Below are positions 27,401-35,383 of a stretch of DNA of 64,000 nt, one piece after another. The notes under the pieces were generated by a model. The model saw only the letters and a list, made by a program, of their open reading frames with translations, made no database searches and was not told the DNA's origin. Position 1 is the stretch's first letter. Each line of letters begins with the position of its first letter. Made by a program: the position numbers and the translations under genes. The stretch spans positions 2,492,437-2,556,436 of the forward strand of contig NZ_CP007202.1 of NCBI RefSeq assembly GCF_000941055.1. The letters run 5' to 3'. The stretch comes from Siansivirga zeaxanthinifaciens CC-SAMT-1 (lineage in GTDB: Bacteria; Bacteroidota; Bacteroidia; Flavobacteriales; Flavobacteriaceae).

Positions 27401-30400
27401 AATGTCGTGGCTAGTGTAGATCCTTATGAGCGTGATATCTGTGGTGGTAACACCATTACCTACCGCTGGGTAGCAACCGATGCTTGTAATAATGAAACGG
27501 TAGTAACCAAGTCATTCAACATTTTACCAGATACCAAAGCACCAACCTTTGATGCAGCCCCAGCAGATATCGCTGATATTAGCTGTGATGCTGCGCTACC
27601 AACTCAGGAAACTCTAACAGCTTCCGATGATTGTAGCACGGTGAATGTCGTGGCTAGTGTGGATCCATATGAGCGTGATATCTGTGGTGGTAACACCATT
27701 ACCTACCGCTGGGTAGCAACCGATGCTTGTAATAATGAAACGGTAGTAACCAAGTCATTCAACATCTTACCAGATACCAAAGCACCAACCTTTGATGCAG
27801 ACCCAGCAGATATTGCTGATATTAGCTGTGATGCTGCGCTACCAACTCAGGAAACCCTAACAGCTTCCGATGATTGTAGCACGGTGAATGTCGTGGCTAG
27901 TGTGGATCCATATGAGCGTGATATCTGTGGTGGTAATACCATTACATACCGCTGGGTAGCAACCGATGCTTGTAATAATGAAACGGTAGTAACCAAGTCA
28001 TTCAACATCTTACCAGATACCAAAGCACCAACCTTTGATGCAGACCCAGCAGATATTGCTGATATTAGCTGTGATGCTGCGCTACCAACTCAGGAAACCC
28101 TAACAGCTTCCGATGATTGTAGCACGGTGAATGTCGTGGCTAGTGTAGATCCTTATGTACGTGATATCTGTGGTGGTAACACCGTTACCTACCGCTGGGT
28201 AGCAACCGATGCTTGTAATAATGAAACGGTAGTAACCAAGTCATTCAACATCTTACCAGATACCAAAGCACCAACCTTTGATGCAGACCCAGCAGATATC
28301 GCTGATATTAGCTGTGATGCTGCGCTACCAACTCAGGAAACCCTAACAGCTTCCGATGATTGTAGCACGGTGAATGTAGTGGCTAGTGTGGATCCATATG
28401 AGCGTGATATCTGTGGTGGTAACACCATTACCTACCGCTGGGTAGCAACCGATGCTTGTAATAATGAAACGGTAGTAACCAAGTCATTCAACATTTTACC
28501 AGATACCAAAGCACCAACCTTTGATGCAGCCCCAGCAGATATTGCTGATATTAGCTGTGATGCTGCGCTACCAACTCAGGAAACCCTAACAGCTTCCGAT
28601 GATTGTAGCACGGTGAATGTCGTGGCTAGTGTAGATCCTTATGAGCGTGATATCTGTGGTGGTAACACCATTACCTACCGCTGGGTAGCAACCGATGCTT
28701 GTAATAATGAAACGGTAGTAACCAAATCATTCAACATTTTACCAGATACTAAAGCACCAACCTTTGATGCAGCCCCAGCAGATATCGCTGATATTAGCTG
28801 TGATGCTGCGCTACCAACTCAGGAAACCCTAACAGCTTCCGATGATTGTAGCACGGTGAATGTCGTGGCTAGTGTAGATCCTTATGTACGTGATATCTGT
28901 GGTGGTAACACCGTTACCTACCGCTGGGTAGCAACCGATGCTTGTAATAATGAAACGGTAGTAACCAAGTCATTCAACATCTTACCAGATACCAAAGCAC
29001 CAACCTTTGATGCAGACCCAGCAGATATCGCTGATATTAGCTGTGATGCTGCGCTACCAACTCAGGAAACCCTAACAGCTTCCGATGATTGTAGCACGGT
29101 GAATGTAGTGGCTAGTGTGGATCCATATGAGCGTGATATCTGTGGTGGTAACACCATTACCTACCGCTGGGTAGCAACCGATGCTTGTAATAATGAAACG
29201 GTAGTAACCAAGTCATTCAACATTTTACCAGATACCAAAGCACCAACCTTTGATGCAGCCCCAGCAGATATTGCTGATATTAGCTGTGATGCTGCGCTAC
29301 CAACTCAGGAAACCCTAACAGCTTCCGATGATTGTAGCACGGTGAATGTCGTGGCTAGTGTAGATCCTTATGAGCGTGATATCTGTGGTGGTAACACCAT
29401 TACCTACCGCTGGGTAGCAACCGATGCTTGTAATAATGAAACGGTAGTAACCAAATCATTCAACATTTTACCAGATACTAAAGCACCAACCTTTGATGCA
29501 GCCCCAGCAGATATCGCTGATATTAGCTGTGATGCTGCGCTACCAACTCAGGAAACCCTAACAGCTTCCGATGATTGTAGCACGGTGAATGTCGTGGCTA
29601 GTGTAGATCCTTATGAGCGTGATATCTGTGGTGGTAACACCATTACATACCGCTGGGTAGCAACCGATGCTTGTAATAATGAAACGGTAGTAACCAAGTC
29701 ATTCAACATCTTACCAGATACAGAGGCTCCTTATTTTACTCAATTGCCAGAAGTTCAAAATTTATGTAACGATGGATTCCCTGAACAGTTGACTGCTACT
29801 TGGGCTGATGCTTGTTCTGGAGGCGATACTACTATGGCTGGACCAACAAATATTAGATATCGTGAAGATATGTGTGCAGAACTTGCAGATTATGTGTTTA
29901 CAGCTGTTGACAATTGTGGAAATATGGCTTCTGAAACTGTAACTGTAACCCGCGAAATCGACAAATACGATTATTGTGAAACAGCCTTCGCAAGGGATAC
30001 AGAAACTAGCAGTTGTTTTATTCCTGATTTTAAACGTTGGGGTTGGACAAATGCTTATGAAGAAGGTGCTTACGCAGAACTTCCTTTATATGCTGGAGCT
30101 GCACAATGTGATTACGAAAACAAAGGCGCTTTAGTAGGCAGTGTAACAGTAGACTATAGCAATGGCAGTGTAACCGTTACCTATAATATAAATGAAGGTT
30201 ACTCCATGAGCGAAGCCCATGTATATGTAGGTTGTGATGAATATCCAAGTAAAAATGGAAAACCAACCGTTGCGCCTGGACAATATACTTTTAATGCTAA
30301 TGGTTTAGATTATTCTAAAGGAATATCGGTAACATTTACAAACGTTTCTGGACCAATTTATGTTATTGCTCATGCGGTAACTTGTGAAGAACTTTGCAGA

Positions 30401-30760
30401 TGTAGCCCAAGACCTGGAGTGGATGATGGCAATGAATACACTATGGATTTAGGTATTAGTTGTAATGCAACAGACAAATCGATTATATCTAAAACGATAG
30501 ATTTCGAGGCTTATCCCGTTCCATTTAATGAAGAAGTAAATATTAAATACAATTTCGATTTTGATACCGATATCACCATTGAAGTATTTGATATGAAAGG
30601 TTCGTTAATTAAGAAAGTTAAAAACATTAAATATACTAAAGGAACTTTCGGAATTACTAAGATTAATTTATCAAAAGCTGATAATCAAATGTTCTTAGTG
30701 AAATTAACAACAAAAGAAGGTACAGTTGTTAAGAAAATTGTATCCTCTAGTCCGCAATAA
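24452..30760 (+). CDS. Giant repeat-containing surface protein with T9SS type A sorting domain
   Basis: The 2102-residue secreted protein has a signal peptide core NYLIIFMLFLLSAVTANAQ preceded by a 27-residue extension; the ATG at 24533 is the alternative start. Residues about 50-440 form a large N-terminal domain with many Gly, Asp and aromatic residues. Next come an Ig-like segment (about 450-520) and a diverged Cys-rich module (about 525-620). Residues 621-1754 hold 14 near-identical 81-residue repeats, each with four Cys (ISCD, DDCS, DICGG, DACNN). A diverged fifteenth module and a Cys-rich region follow. The last 80 residues (from FEAYPVPFNEEVNI to VKKIV) are a type A sorting domain, so export is by the type IX system with attachment or release at the surface. 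An adhesin or matrix role is inference. No enzyme motif is seen. Confidence 0.9.
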   Translation: MLMYNFTRKLKNQWLCKSNWFYLNFKSMNYLIIFMLFLLSAVTANAQAVPLQSSVIAGFGVDADIEADIISFGNLAASGTDDWFDYATGEPGKGIIDISSIPAGLQAGANVAVQLGMAQNVFYVDSNNRTWLDALYARDQRTNGNNKDATVFGAASDKNIANPLTWTVKNGDVPQKNDIIDVYAHLRREAPFGGAFAGQEFALVGASTRSQDGTSYIDFEYFRGKIDVSNTGLVYEEPLNYGLEGGHTAFKFDTDGIPTQLGDIILSVNYTNGGNVADIRIFVWVDLEGIGAAELQAYNALPNLPFLFGDGNGGFDYYDGGTDAGTYGYAQIVPKGGQTAIWAQVNSDAVEGTPWPTIDKGGSPTADGLYPQFGFAEIAINATAFGLDSNSDSGAPCESPFGSFLVKTRSSDSFVAELKDLVGPFDFGDVVEIEPQIAENCTQGSKVLTASLINPGQLIINYSWFKDGVYTGITGSQFTVTEPGIHTYTVYATAGTTDPVTGLPDSSCFNTAQIDSEPGSDLSILCPTDPNISCTDQTGISTAFTTFLGGLNITGGVGTVDTKIYIGGTLGTDCVATGTLYDNTYQFPDFSCVGGSLDVHFVVSDECGQIECCTATFTVLPDTKAPTFDAAPADIADISCDAALPTQETLTASDDCSTVNVVASVDPYERDICGGNTITYRWVATDACNNETVVTKSFNILPDTKAPTFDADPADIADISCDAALPTQETLTASDDCSMVNVVAIVDPYERDICGGNTVTYRWVATDACNNETVVTKSFNILPDTKAPTFDAAPADIADISCDAALPTQETLTDSDDCSTVNVVASVDPYVRDICGGNTVTYRWVATDACNNETVVTKSFNILPDTKAPTFDAAPADIADISCDAALPTQETLTASDDCSTVNVVASVDPYVRDICGGNTVTYRWVATDACNNETVVTKSFNILPDTKAPTFDAAPADIADISCDAALPTQETLTASDDCSTVNVVASVDPYERDICGGNTITYRWVATDACNNETVVTKSFNILPDTKAPTFDAAPADIADISCDAALPTQETLTASDDCSTVNVVASVDPYERDICGGNTITYRWVATDACNNETVVTKSFNILPDTKAPTFDADPADIADISCDAALPTQETLTASDDCSTVNVVASVDPYERDICGGNTITYRWVATDACNNETVVTKSFNILPDTKAPTFDADPADIADISCDAALPTQETLTASDDCSTVNVVASVDPYVRDICGGNTVTYRWVATDACNNETVVTKSFNILPDTKAPTFDADPADIADISCDAALPTQETLTASDDCSTVNVVASVDPYERDICGGNTITYRWVATDACNNETVVTKSFNILPDTKAPTFDAAPADIADISCDAALPTQETLTASDDCSTVNVVASVDPYERDICGGNTITYRWVATDACNNETVVTKSFNILPDTKAPTFDAAPADIADISCDAALPTQETLTASDDCSTVNVVASVDPYVRDICGGNTVTYRWVATDACNNETVVTKSFNILPDTKAPTFDADPADIADISCDAALPTQETLTASDDCSTVNVVASVDPYERDICGGNTITYRWVATDACNNETVVTKSFNILPDTKAPTFDAAPADIADISCDAALPTQETLTASDDCSTVNVVASVDPYERDICGGNTITYRWVATDACNNETVVTKSFNILPDTKAPTFDAAPADIADISCDAALPTQETLTASDDCSTVNVVASVDPYERDICGGNTITYRWVATDACNNETVVTKSFNILPDTEAPYFTQLPEVQNLCNDGFPEQLTATWADACSGGDTTMAGPTNIRYREDMCAELADYVFTAVDNCGNMASETVTVTREIDKYDYCETAFARDTETSSCFIPDFKRWGWTNAYEEGAYAELPLYAGAAQCDYENKGALVGSVTVDYSNGSVTVTYNINEGYSMSEAHVYVGCDEYPSKNGKPTVAPGQYTFNANGLDYSKGISVTFTNVSGPIYVIAHAVTCEELCRCSPRPGVDDGNEYTMDLGISCNATDKSIISKTIDFEAYPVPFNEEVNIKYNFDFDTDITIEVFDMKGSLIKKVKNIKYTKGTFGITKINLSKADNQMFLVKLTTKEGTVVKKIVSSSPQ
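24483..24515 (+). promoter_or_regulatory. Hairpin overlapping the first codons of the surface protein gene
   Basis: AAAACCAAT and ATTGGTTTT form a perfect 9-bp stem around a 15-nt loop, followed by ATTTG. It lies between the two candidate starts (24452 and 24533). If the downstream start is used it would be a 5' UTR structure. Confidence 0.35.
26312..29713 (+). repeat. Fourteen tandem 243-bp (81-residue) repeats
   Basis: Exact-length units begin (proline codon of PDTKAP) at 26312, 26555, 26798, 27041, 27284, 27527, 27770, 28013, 28256, 28499, 28742, 28985, 29228 and 29471. Units differ at only a handful of sites: AAP or ADP, PYERD or PYVRD, NTITY or NTVTY, one ASDD to DSDD, one CSTV to CSMV. 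Variants are shared between units in mixed combinations, including silent ones, which shows ongoing homogenisation by recombination. A diverged copy follows at 29714 (PDTEAP). Confidence 0.97.
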
Positions 30761-30780
30761 TAATTAACTAGAGTTTATCA

Positions 30781-30814
30781 AAAAAAGGGCTACTTGTACA
30801 AGTGGCCCTTTTTT
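30781..30814. terminator. Bidirectional intrinsic terminator
   Basis: A stem of about 16 bp with one G-U pair (core GGGC.ACTTG / CAAGT.GCCC) is bounded by A6 and T6. It lies 20 bp after the surface protein stop and 22 bp before the end of the convergent FG-GAP gene. Confidence 0.9.
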
Positions 30815-30836
30815 ATTAAAAACTAACTTCAAAAAA

Positions 30837-32144
30837 TTACAATTTAACAAACTTAAAATATGTTTTATCATCTTCTAAATAAAGCAAGTAAACACCGCTT
30901 TTTAAAGAAGCTACTTCAATCTTTTCAATAGAATTACTCACATTAATTTGCATCACTTCCTTATCTAGAATATTATATATCGACGCTTTATAGGGTTTAG
31001 TAAATTTACCATCAACAACCAGGTGTTCTCTTGTTGGATTGGGATAAATTTTCCTTCTTATTGGTGTTATTTCTTTTAAACCAAGTGTGGCGCTAAATTT
31101 TAAATTTTCAAACCAATTAAGATCATTTTGTTTTTGAGAAATACTGGCCACATCTAAATCGCCATCGCCATCAAAATCATTTACAGTAAACTGATTTATA
31201 TCATCTTGGGTATTATCAATAAGGGTTTCAAAATTTGAATTATCATACATTGCCAAAGCATCAACTGTTGTTCCGTTTGCAAAACCTATAATAACATCAT
31301 TAAATGAATCGTTATCATAATCTGCAACTTTAGCTGTAGCAGGATAATTGTAAGAGGTCGTAAAATTATGCTCAGTAAACGAACCGTTGGCTTCTTTTTT
31401 ATACCATGATGCCATGGTTGTTTTATTCACTTTAATGATGTCTAATTTTTTATCATTATCAACATCGGCAAAAGATACTTCATTTAAATCTGAATTATTT
31501 GAAGATATGGAACCGTTGGCACTTCTCAGAAAAGTGGGCGTTCCTGTACTTGACAATTGGTTTTCATAAAGTTCAACATTTCGAGTATCTCTGAAGCCAA
31601 CCACAAGATTAGAACCTGAAAACGTACCATTGCCATTATTGGAAAACCAAAGCACCTGACCAGATGCGCCTGCAGCAACCACAACATCAATGGTGTTGTT
31701 ATTATCAATTTTACCAACTTTAACAGTTCCTGCTTCACTTATTCCTGTAGCAATTACTTTTTCTGAACTAAAATTTCCATTGCCATCATTTTCAAACCAA
31801 ACTAATTTTCCTGAAAAATAGGAAGCTGCGACAATGTCATTATCGTTATCATTGTCTAAATCTGCAATAGCTAAACCGAGGATACCTGTTAGTGTTGAAG
31901 TAATTAAAGTTTGCATACTAAACGATTGATTACCATCGTTTTTGTACCATTCTATTGTGCCTCCATAGGTTGTGCCAATAACAATATCTACATGAGAATC
32001 GTTATTTAAATGTCCGGATTCAATAACACTGGGATAATCGCCCGTTGACGTATTAATACTTTTTTTGGAGCTAAAAAGTTGTGCATAACTAACTAGGTTA
32101 GATAAACAAAATACCGTGATTAGAGTTAGTATATTTTTTCTCAT
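30837..32144 (-). CDS. FG-GAP/VCBS repeat protein with T9SS type A sorting domain
   Basis: The 435-residue secreted protein has a signal peptide (cleavage after SYAQ, about residue 21). Residues about 25-345 contain repeated calcium-binding-like blades such as DLDNDNDNDIVAA, DVDNDKKLDIIK, DYDNDSFNDVIIG and DFDGDGDLDVASI, the FG-GAP/VCBS beta-propeller pattern. The last 80 residues (YPNPTREHLVVDG, then SGVYLLYLED and FVKL) form a type A sorting domain. It is a surface or secreted binding protein; its ligand is unknown. It converges on the giant repeat protein and shares its terminator and secretion route. Confidence 0.9.
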   Translation of the reverse strand: MRKNILTLITVFCLSNLVSYAQLFSSKKSINTSTGDYPSVIESGHLNNDSHVDIVIGTTYGGTIEWYKNDGNQSFSMQTLITSTLTGILGLAIADLDNDNDNDIVAASYFSGKLVWFENDGNGNFSSEKVIATGISEAGTVKVGKIDNNNTIDVVVAAGASGQVLWFSNNGNGTFSGSNLVVGFRDTRNVELYENQLSSTGTPTFLRSANGSISSNNSDLNEVSFADVDNDKKLDIIKVNKTTMASWYKKEANGSFTEHNFTTSYNYPATAKVADYDNDSFNDVIIGFANGTTVDALAMYDNSNFETLIDNTQDDINQFTVNDFDGDGDLDVASISQKQNDLNWFENLKFSATLGLKEITPIRRKIYPNPTREHLVVDGKFTKPYKASIYNILDKEVMQINVSNSIEKIEVASLKSGVYLLYLEDDKTYFKFVKL

Positions 32145-32167
32145 AACGTAACGTGTTAATATTGAGA

Positions 32168-32175
32168 CAAATATA
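32168..32175 (-). promoter_or_regulatory. Predicted -7 promoter box for the FG-GAP protein gene
   Basis: Reads TATATTTG on the minus strand, matching TAnnTTTG, 23 nt upstream of the start codon. Confidence 0.5.
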
Positions 32176-32372
32176 AAAACTATAATACTGATTATCGATT
32201 TAATTTACTTTTTATCGATGAATTACATCTTTTTGTAAGACTTACATAATAAATTATTTACAAAAAAATAAAAGTTAGCTAATAAAATCTATAGTAGAAG
32301 TAAGAAAAAAAAGCTAAATTTAAATACTAAAAATCAAAATTTTTATGAATTATAACCCTGAAATACAATAAT

Positions 32373-33227
32373 TTATAATTTATAAACTAAATCATTGTAA
32401 TCTACAACTTTAGGAATGATATTTAAAGCAAATAATTCTTTTTGAGTATTACTAATAACTTTTTTGGTTATATTTTTTTGTGACCATTCGGTTATACTTA
32501 ACCATTCTTGAACATCTTTAATTTTTTGGTTGTAACGATTAGCAATGGTTCTGTCGATACTAGGTATATCTTTAAAATCTTTAGTCGTGTTATTAATAAT
32601 ATCTAAAATGGTTTTTAACGTTTCTTGTTGGTTATCAATAAAATCTTGTCTAACTGCAATTACAAAACAGGGCCAAGGGGAGGGGCAGTTGCCAATGTTT
32701 CTAAAAACGCCATCATCTACTAAAGGTTTGGTGGTAAATTTTTCCCACATAAAATAATCGGCTTTACCATTGGTAAGACCTTCTACAGCGCCATCTAAAT
32801 CTTTAATAACCTCAAAATTTAAATCCTTATCTAAATTCCAGCCGTTATTTTTTGCATTTATATAAGCCATTAAATGAGAACCAGAACCATATCGACTAAT
32901 AGCGGCTTTAGTACCTTTTAAATCGTTAAGCGATTTGTAACCCGATTTATGAGCTACATGAATTCCCCAATTTAAAGGTGATTTAACAAATACCTGTACA
33001 ATTTTACTAGGGTTACCATCAATAATATCTTTAATAATACCTTCGGTTAAAATAACGGCAATATCAATTTCATTTTCTCTTAAAGCCTTGCACATGGCGC
33101 CTGTACCTCCAGGATAATCTTGCCATCTTAAATTTATATCCTGAGATTTATATTCCCCATTTTTAAGAGTTAAATACCAAGCTAAATTAAAGTGTTCTGG
33201 CACACCGCCAATTTTTACCGTTTTCAT
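32373..33227 (-). CDS. Ca3427-like substrate-binding-fold protein without signal peptide
   Basis: The protein of about 284 residues starts MKTVKIGGVPEHFNLAWYL. I chose the ATG at 33227 rather than the one at 33281, because the latter lies inside the upstream gene and adds an unrelated tail. The fold is a type 2 periplasmic-binding protein related to ThiY/SsuA: ALRENEIDIAVILTEG, LKGTKAAISRYGSGSHLMAY, GLTNGKADYFMWEKF and WPCFVIAVRQDF. The closest pattern I know is the Ca3427-like group first defined from Candida. No signal peptide, permease or ATPase is present, so a cytosolic ligand-binding or enzyme role is more likely than transport. It is the last gene of a five-gene operon, 10 bp after the nucleoside phosphorylase. 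Confidence 0.75.
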   Translation of the reverse strand: MKTVKIGGVPEHFNLAWYLTLKNGEYKSQDINLRWQDYPGGTGAMCKALRENEIDIAVILTEGIIKDIIDGNPSKIVQVFVKSPLNWGIHVAHKSGYKSLNDLKGTKAAISRYGSGSHLMAYINAKNNGWNLDKDLNFEVIKDLDGAVEGLTNGKADYFMWEKFTTKPLVDDGVFRNIGNCPSPWPCFVIAVRQDFIDNQQETLKTILDIINNTTKDFKDIPSIDRTIANRYNQKIKDVQEWLSITEWSQKNITKKVISNTQKELFALNIIPKVVDYNDLVYKL

Positions 33228-33237
33228 TTTATATGTT

Positions 33238-34107
33238 TTATTCTGTAATTTTATTAAGTGTATATTCAATAAGGTTTTCAATGGTTTTAGAGGGTTCCTT
33301 ACTAAATGTACCCGATGCTCTGTTTGCTATAATTGCATTTAAAGATACGGCTCGATGCCCTAATAATTTGGACAATCCATAAATGGCCGATGTTTCCATT
33401 TCTAAATTTGTTATGCGATAATCTTTAAACTTAAAGCTATCCATTTTATTTTTTAATGTCTCGTCTTGAAGCGCTAATCTTAAAACACGACCTTGCGGAC
33501 CGTAAAATCCGCCTGCGGTTGCTGTAATGCCTTTGTAAACCGACACATCATCCAGTTCTAATTGTAAAGATTTACTGTTTTCAATGATTAAAGGTCTGCT
33601 CTTATCGGGATGCCATTGCGTATGTTTTATAAATGCATCTTCAATAATTTCATTTGTAATGCCGTTTAGTTTGTATGCGTGAAGCATACCATTTAAATCT
33701 AAACCATGTGTGCTTAGTACAAAACCATCGACAGGTATATCGCTTTGCAATGCCCCAGATGTGCCAATTCGTATAAAATCTAAACTTGTAATATTCGTTT
33801 TAGGTTGTCTTGTAATTAAATCTATATTAAAAAGCGCATCGATTTCATTTAGAACAATATCAATATTATCGGGACCAATACCTGTTGAAATTACCGATAG
33901 GCGCTTTCCTTTATAAAAACCTGTTTGCGTTTTAAATTCGCGCTTTTGTGTTGAAAACTCAATTGTATCAAAATAACTAGTCACCTTTTCCACACGATCT
34001 TGATCGCCCACTAAAATAATGGTTTTAGCTATGTTTTCTGGTTTTAAGTTTAAATGATAAACACTGCCATCGGGATTTAAAATTAGTTCGGATGTTTTAA
34101 TTGTCAT
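33238..34107 (-). CDS. Nucleoside phosphorylase (PNP/UDP family)
   Basis: The 289-residue protein shows IILVGDQDRVEKVTSYF near the N-terminus, ISTGIGPDNIDIVLNEI, FIRIGTSGALQ and the C-terminal TNLEMETSAIYGLSKLLGHRA, whose EMETSA element binds ribose in this family. It should cleave a nucleoside with phosphate to base and ribose-1-phosphate; uridine-like substrates are likeliest from the overall pattern, but base specificity is not certain. Its start overlaps the end of the DUF1835 gene by 11 bp, which suggests translational coupling. Confidence 0.9.
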   Translation of the reverse strand: MTIKTSELILNPDGSVYHLNLKPENIAKTIILVGDQDRVEKVTSYFDTIEFSTQKREFKTQTGFYKGKRLSVISTGIGPDNIDIVLNEIDALFNIDLITRQPKTNITSLDFIRIGTSGALQSDIPVDGFVLSTHGLDLNGMLHAYKLNGITNEIIEDAFIKHTQWHPDKSRPLIIENSKSLQLELDDVSVYKGITATAGGFYGPQGRVLRLALQDETLKNKMDSFKFKDYRITNLEMETSAIYGLSKLLGHRAVSLNAIIANRASGTFSKEPSKTIENLIEYTLNKITE

Positions 34108-35038
34108 GCGAAACCATTTTTATAAGTTTATTTTCTTTTTTATTGAATTGAAAATCAAATTTTTTAACACCTCCATAAATCATATTATTATTCAATTCAA
34201 AAGTAAAAAGATGAATGCCCAGTAAGGCTTCATGCCCTTGTCTGTTAAGCTCAATAAGATCTTCACTGACTTTAAAAAACACCCTAAGTTTTTTAATAAT
34301 TCTTAAAATTTGAAGATCGCCATAACCGTAATACCCCTGATAATTTAAAGCGTAACCGAGCAAATGATGCTCTGAATGTATTTTGGTATCTCTAACGATT
34401 TCTAAGATATTACGCTCTAAAACATTTAAGCCTGTTTTAGAATTTGGAAAACGTTCTAAATGAGCTTTTAAACAACTGTTTAAGTAAATAAACTGCGATG
34501 TTTGCACTATAAATGGTTTAAATAAATTGTGGTCTTTACCACAATAAATACCCCAAATGGTTCGTGCTAACTCTATGGAATGTTTGTTAAGTAAAACTTT
34601 GTCGTTATAGTGTTTCACTAAATGCCCCGTACTTAATTCGGCCAAGCCTTTTAAGTTTTTGGTACCTCTAATTTTTCCGCTGCAAACTAAGTATAATGGA
34701 AGTTTGATATTTTTTTGCTGAATTAAACAAATAACAGCCATTAAATTAATATGGCAAAACAAATCGAATTCAAACCAAAGAACAATTTCAGAGTGTTTTT
34801 CGACGGAATTTAGTTTATTTAATTCAGAATTAATTTTTTGAAAATCTAAATCGGTATTATAAAATTCTTTAAAAAACTGTTTTCTTAGTTCAAAGAATTT
34901 ATCTGAATAAACACTTTCTAAAGTAGGCCCTTCACATAGCATTTCCTGCCAGGTTAAAAAGTTACCTTCAATATTTAATTCTTTTAATTTCTGAGTTAAA
35001 ACTTTGCCATTAGTAATATGAAGCGGTGTTTTATTCAT
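34097..35038 (-). CDS. DUF1835 domain protein
   Basis: The 313-residue cytoplasmic protein begins LHITNGKVLTQKLKELNIEGNFLTWQEMLCEGP, the DUF1835 signature (HITNGDS-type start, then WREDLxxGP). ILWFEFDLFCHINL-type text (here VLWFEFDLFCHINLMAV) and a C-terminal helical region follow. The function of the family is unknown. Here it lies between the SUI1 gene (7 bp gap) and the nucleoside phosphorylase (11 bp overlap), so it is firmly part of that operon. Confidence 0.8.
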   Translation of the reverse strand: MNKTPLHITNGKVLTQKLKELNIEGNFLTWQEMLCEGPTLESVYSDKFFELRKQFFKEFYNTDLDFQKINSELNKLNSVEKHSEIVLWFEFDLFCHINLMAVICLIQQKNIKLPLYLVCSGKIRGTKNLKGLAELSTGHLVKHYNDKVLLNKHSIELARTIWGIYCGKDHNLFKPFIVQTSQFIYLNSCLKAHLERFPNSKTGLNVLERNILEIVRDTKIHSEHHLLGYALNYQGYYGYGDLQILRIIKKLRVFFKVSEDLIELNRQGHEALLGIHLFTFELNNNMIYGGVKKFDFQFNKKENKLIKMVSHDN

Positions 35039-35045
35039 AATACAA

Positions 35046-35378
35046 TTAGCCTCCTACGCGTTTCACATTAAACCCTTTTTCTTTCAGCATAGCCATAATT
35101 TTATCGCGGTAATCACCCTGAATAATAATTTTATCATCTTTAAAACTACCACCAACACTTAATGTTGTTTTAATGTCTTTGGCTAAAATTTTAAAATCTT
35201 CAATGGCTCCAGTATAGCCTTCAATAATGGTGATAGGCTTGCCTTTTCGTTTTTCGTATTTACAAATTAAAGGGTCGTCTTGCATCCAAATTTGAGAAGC
35301 ATTGTTTGAAGCTTCTTCGGGTACATTTTCTGAAACATGATCTGGAAATAAATGCTTCAATTGGTCTTGTAAATCCAT
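35046..35378 (-). CDS. SUI1/eIF1-like translation factor (YciH type)
   Basis: The 110-residue protein has a linker-like N-terminus and a C-terminal SUI1 fold: KRKGKPITIIEGYTG, DFKILAKDIKTTLSVGGSFKDDKIIIQGDYRDKI (region with the conserved VGG..K and QGD elements) and LKEKGFNVKRVGG. Bacterial YciH is thought to influence start-site fidelity; its importance in Bacteroidetes is not established. It starts 7 bp before the DUF1835 gene and lies 5 bp after the oxygenase. Confidence 0.92.
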   Translation of the reverse strand: MDLQDQLKHLFPDHVSENVPEEASNNASQIWMQDDPLICKYEKRKGKPITIIEGYTGAIEDFKILAKDIKTTLSVGGSFKDDKIIIQGDYRDKIMAMLKEKGFNVKRVGG

Positions 35379-35383
35379 GAAAA

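Noticed and set aside
26312..29713. Direct repeats resembling a CRISPR array
   Set aside because: Units are 243 bp with no unique spacers and lie fully in frame inside a protein gene.
33228..33281. N-terminal extension of the Ca3427-like protein
   Set aside because: Lies mostly inside the nucleoside phosphorylase gene and does not match the family; the ATG at 33227 begins directly with the first beta strand.
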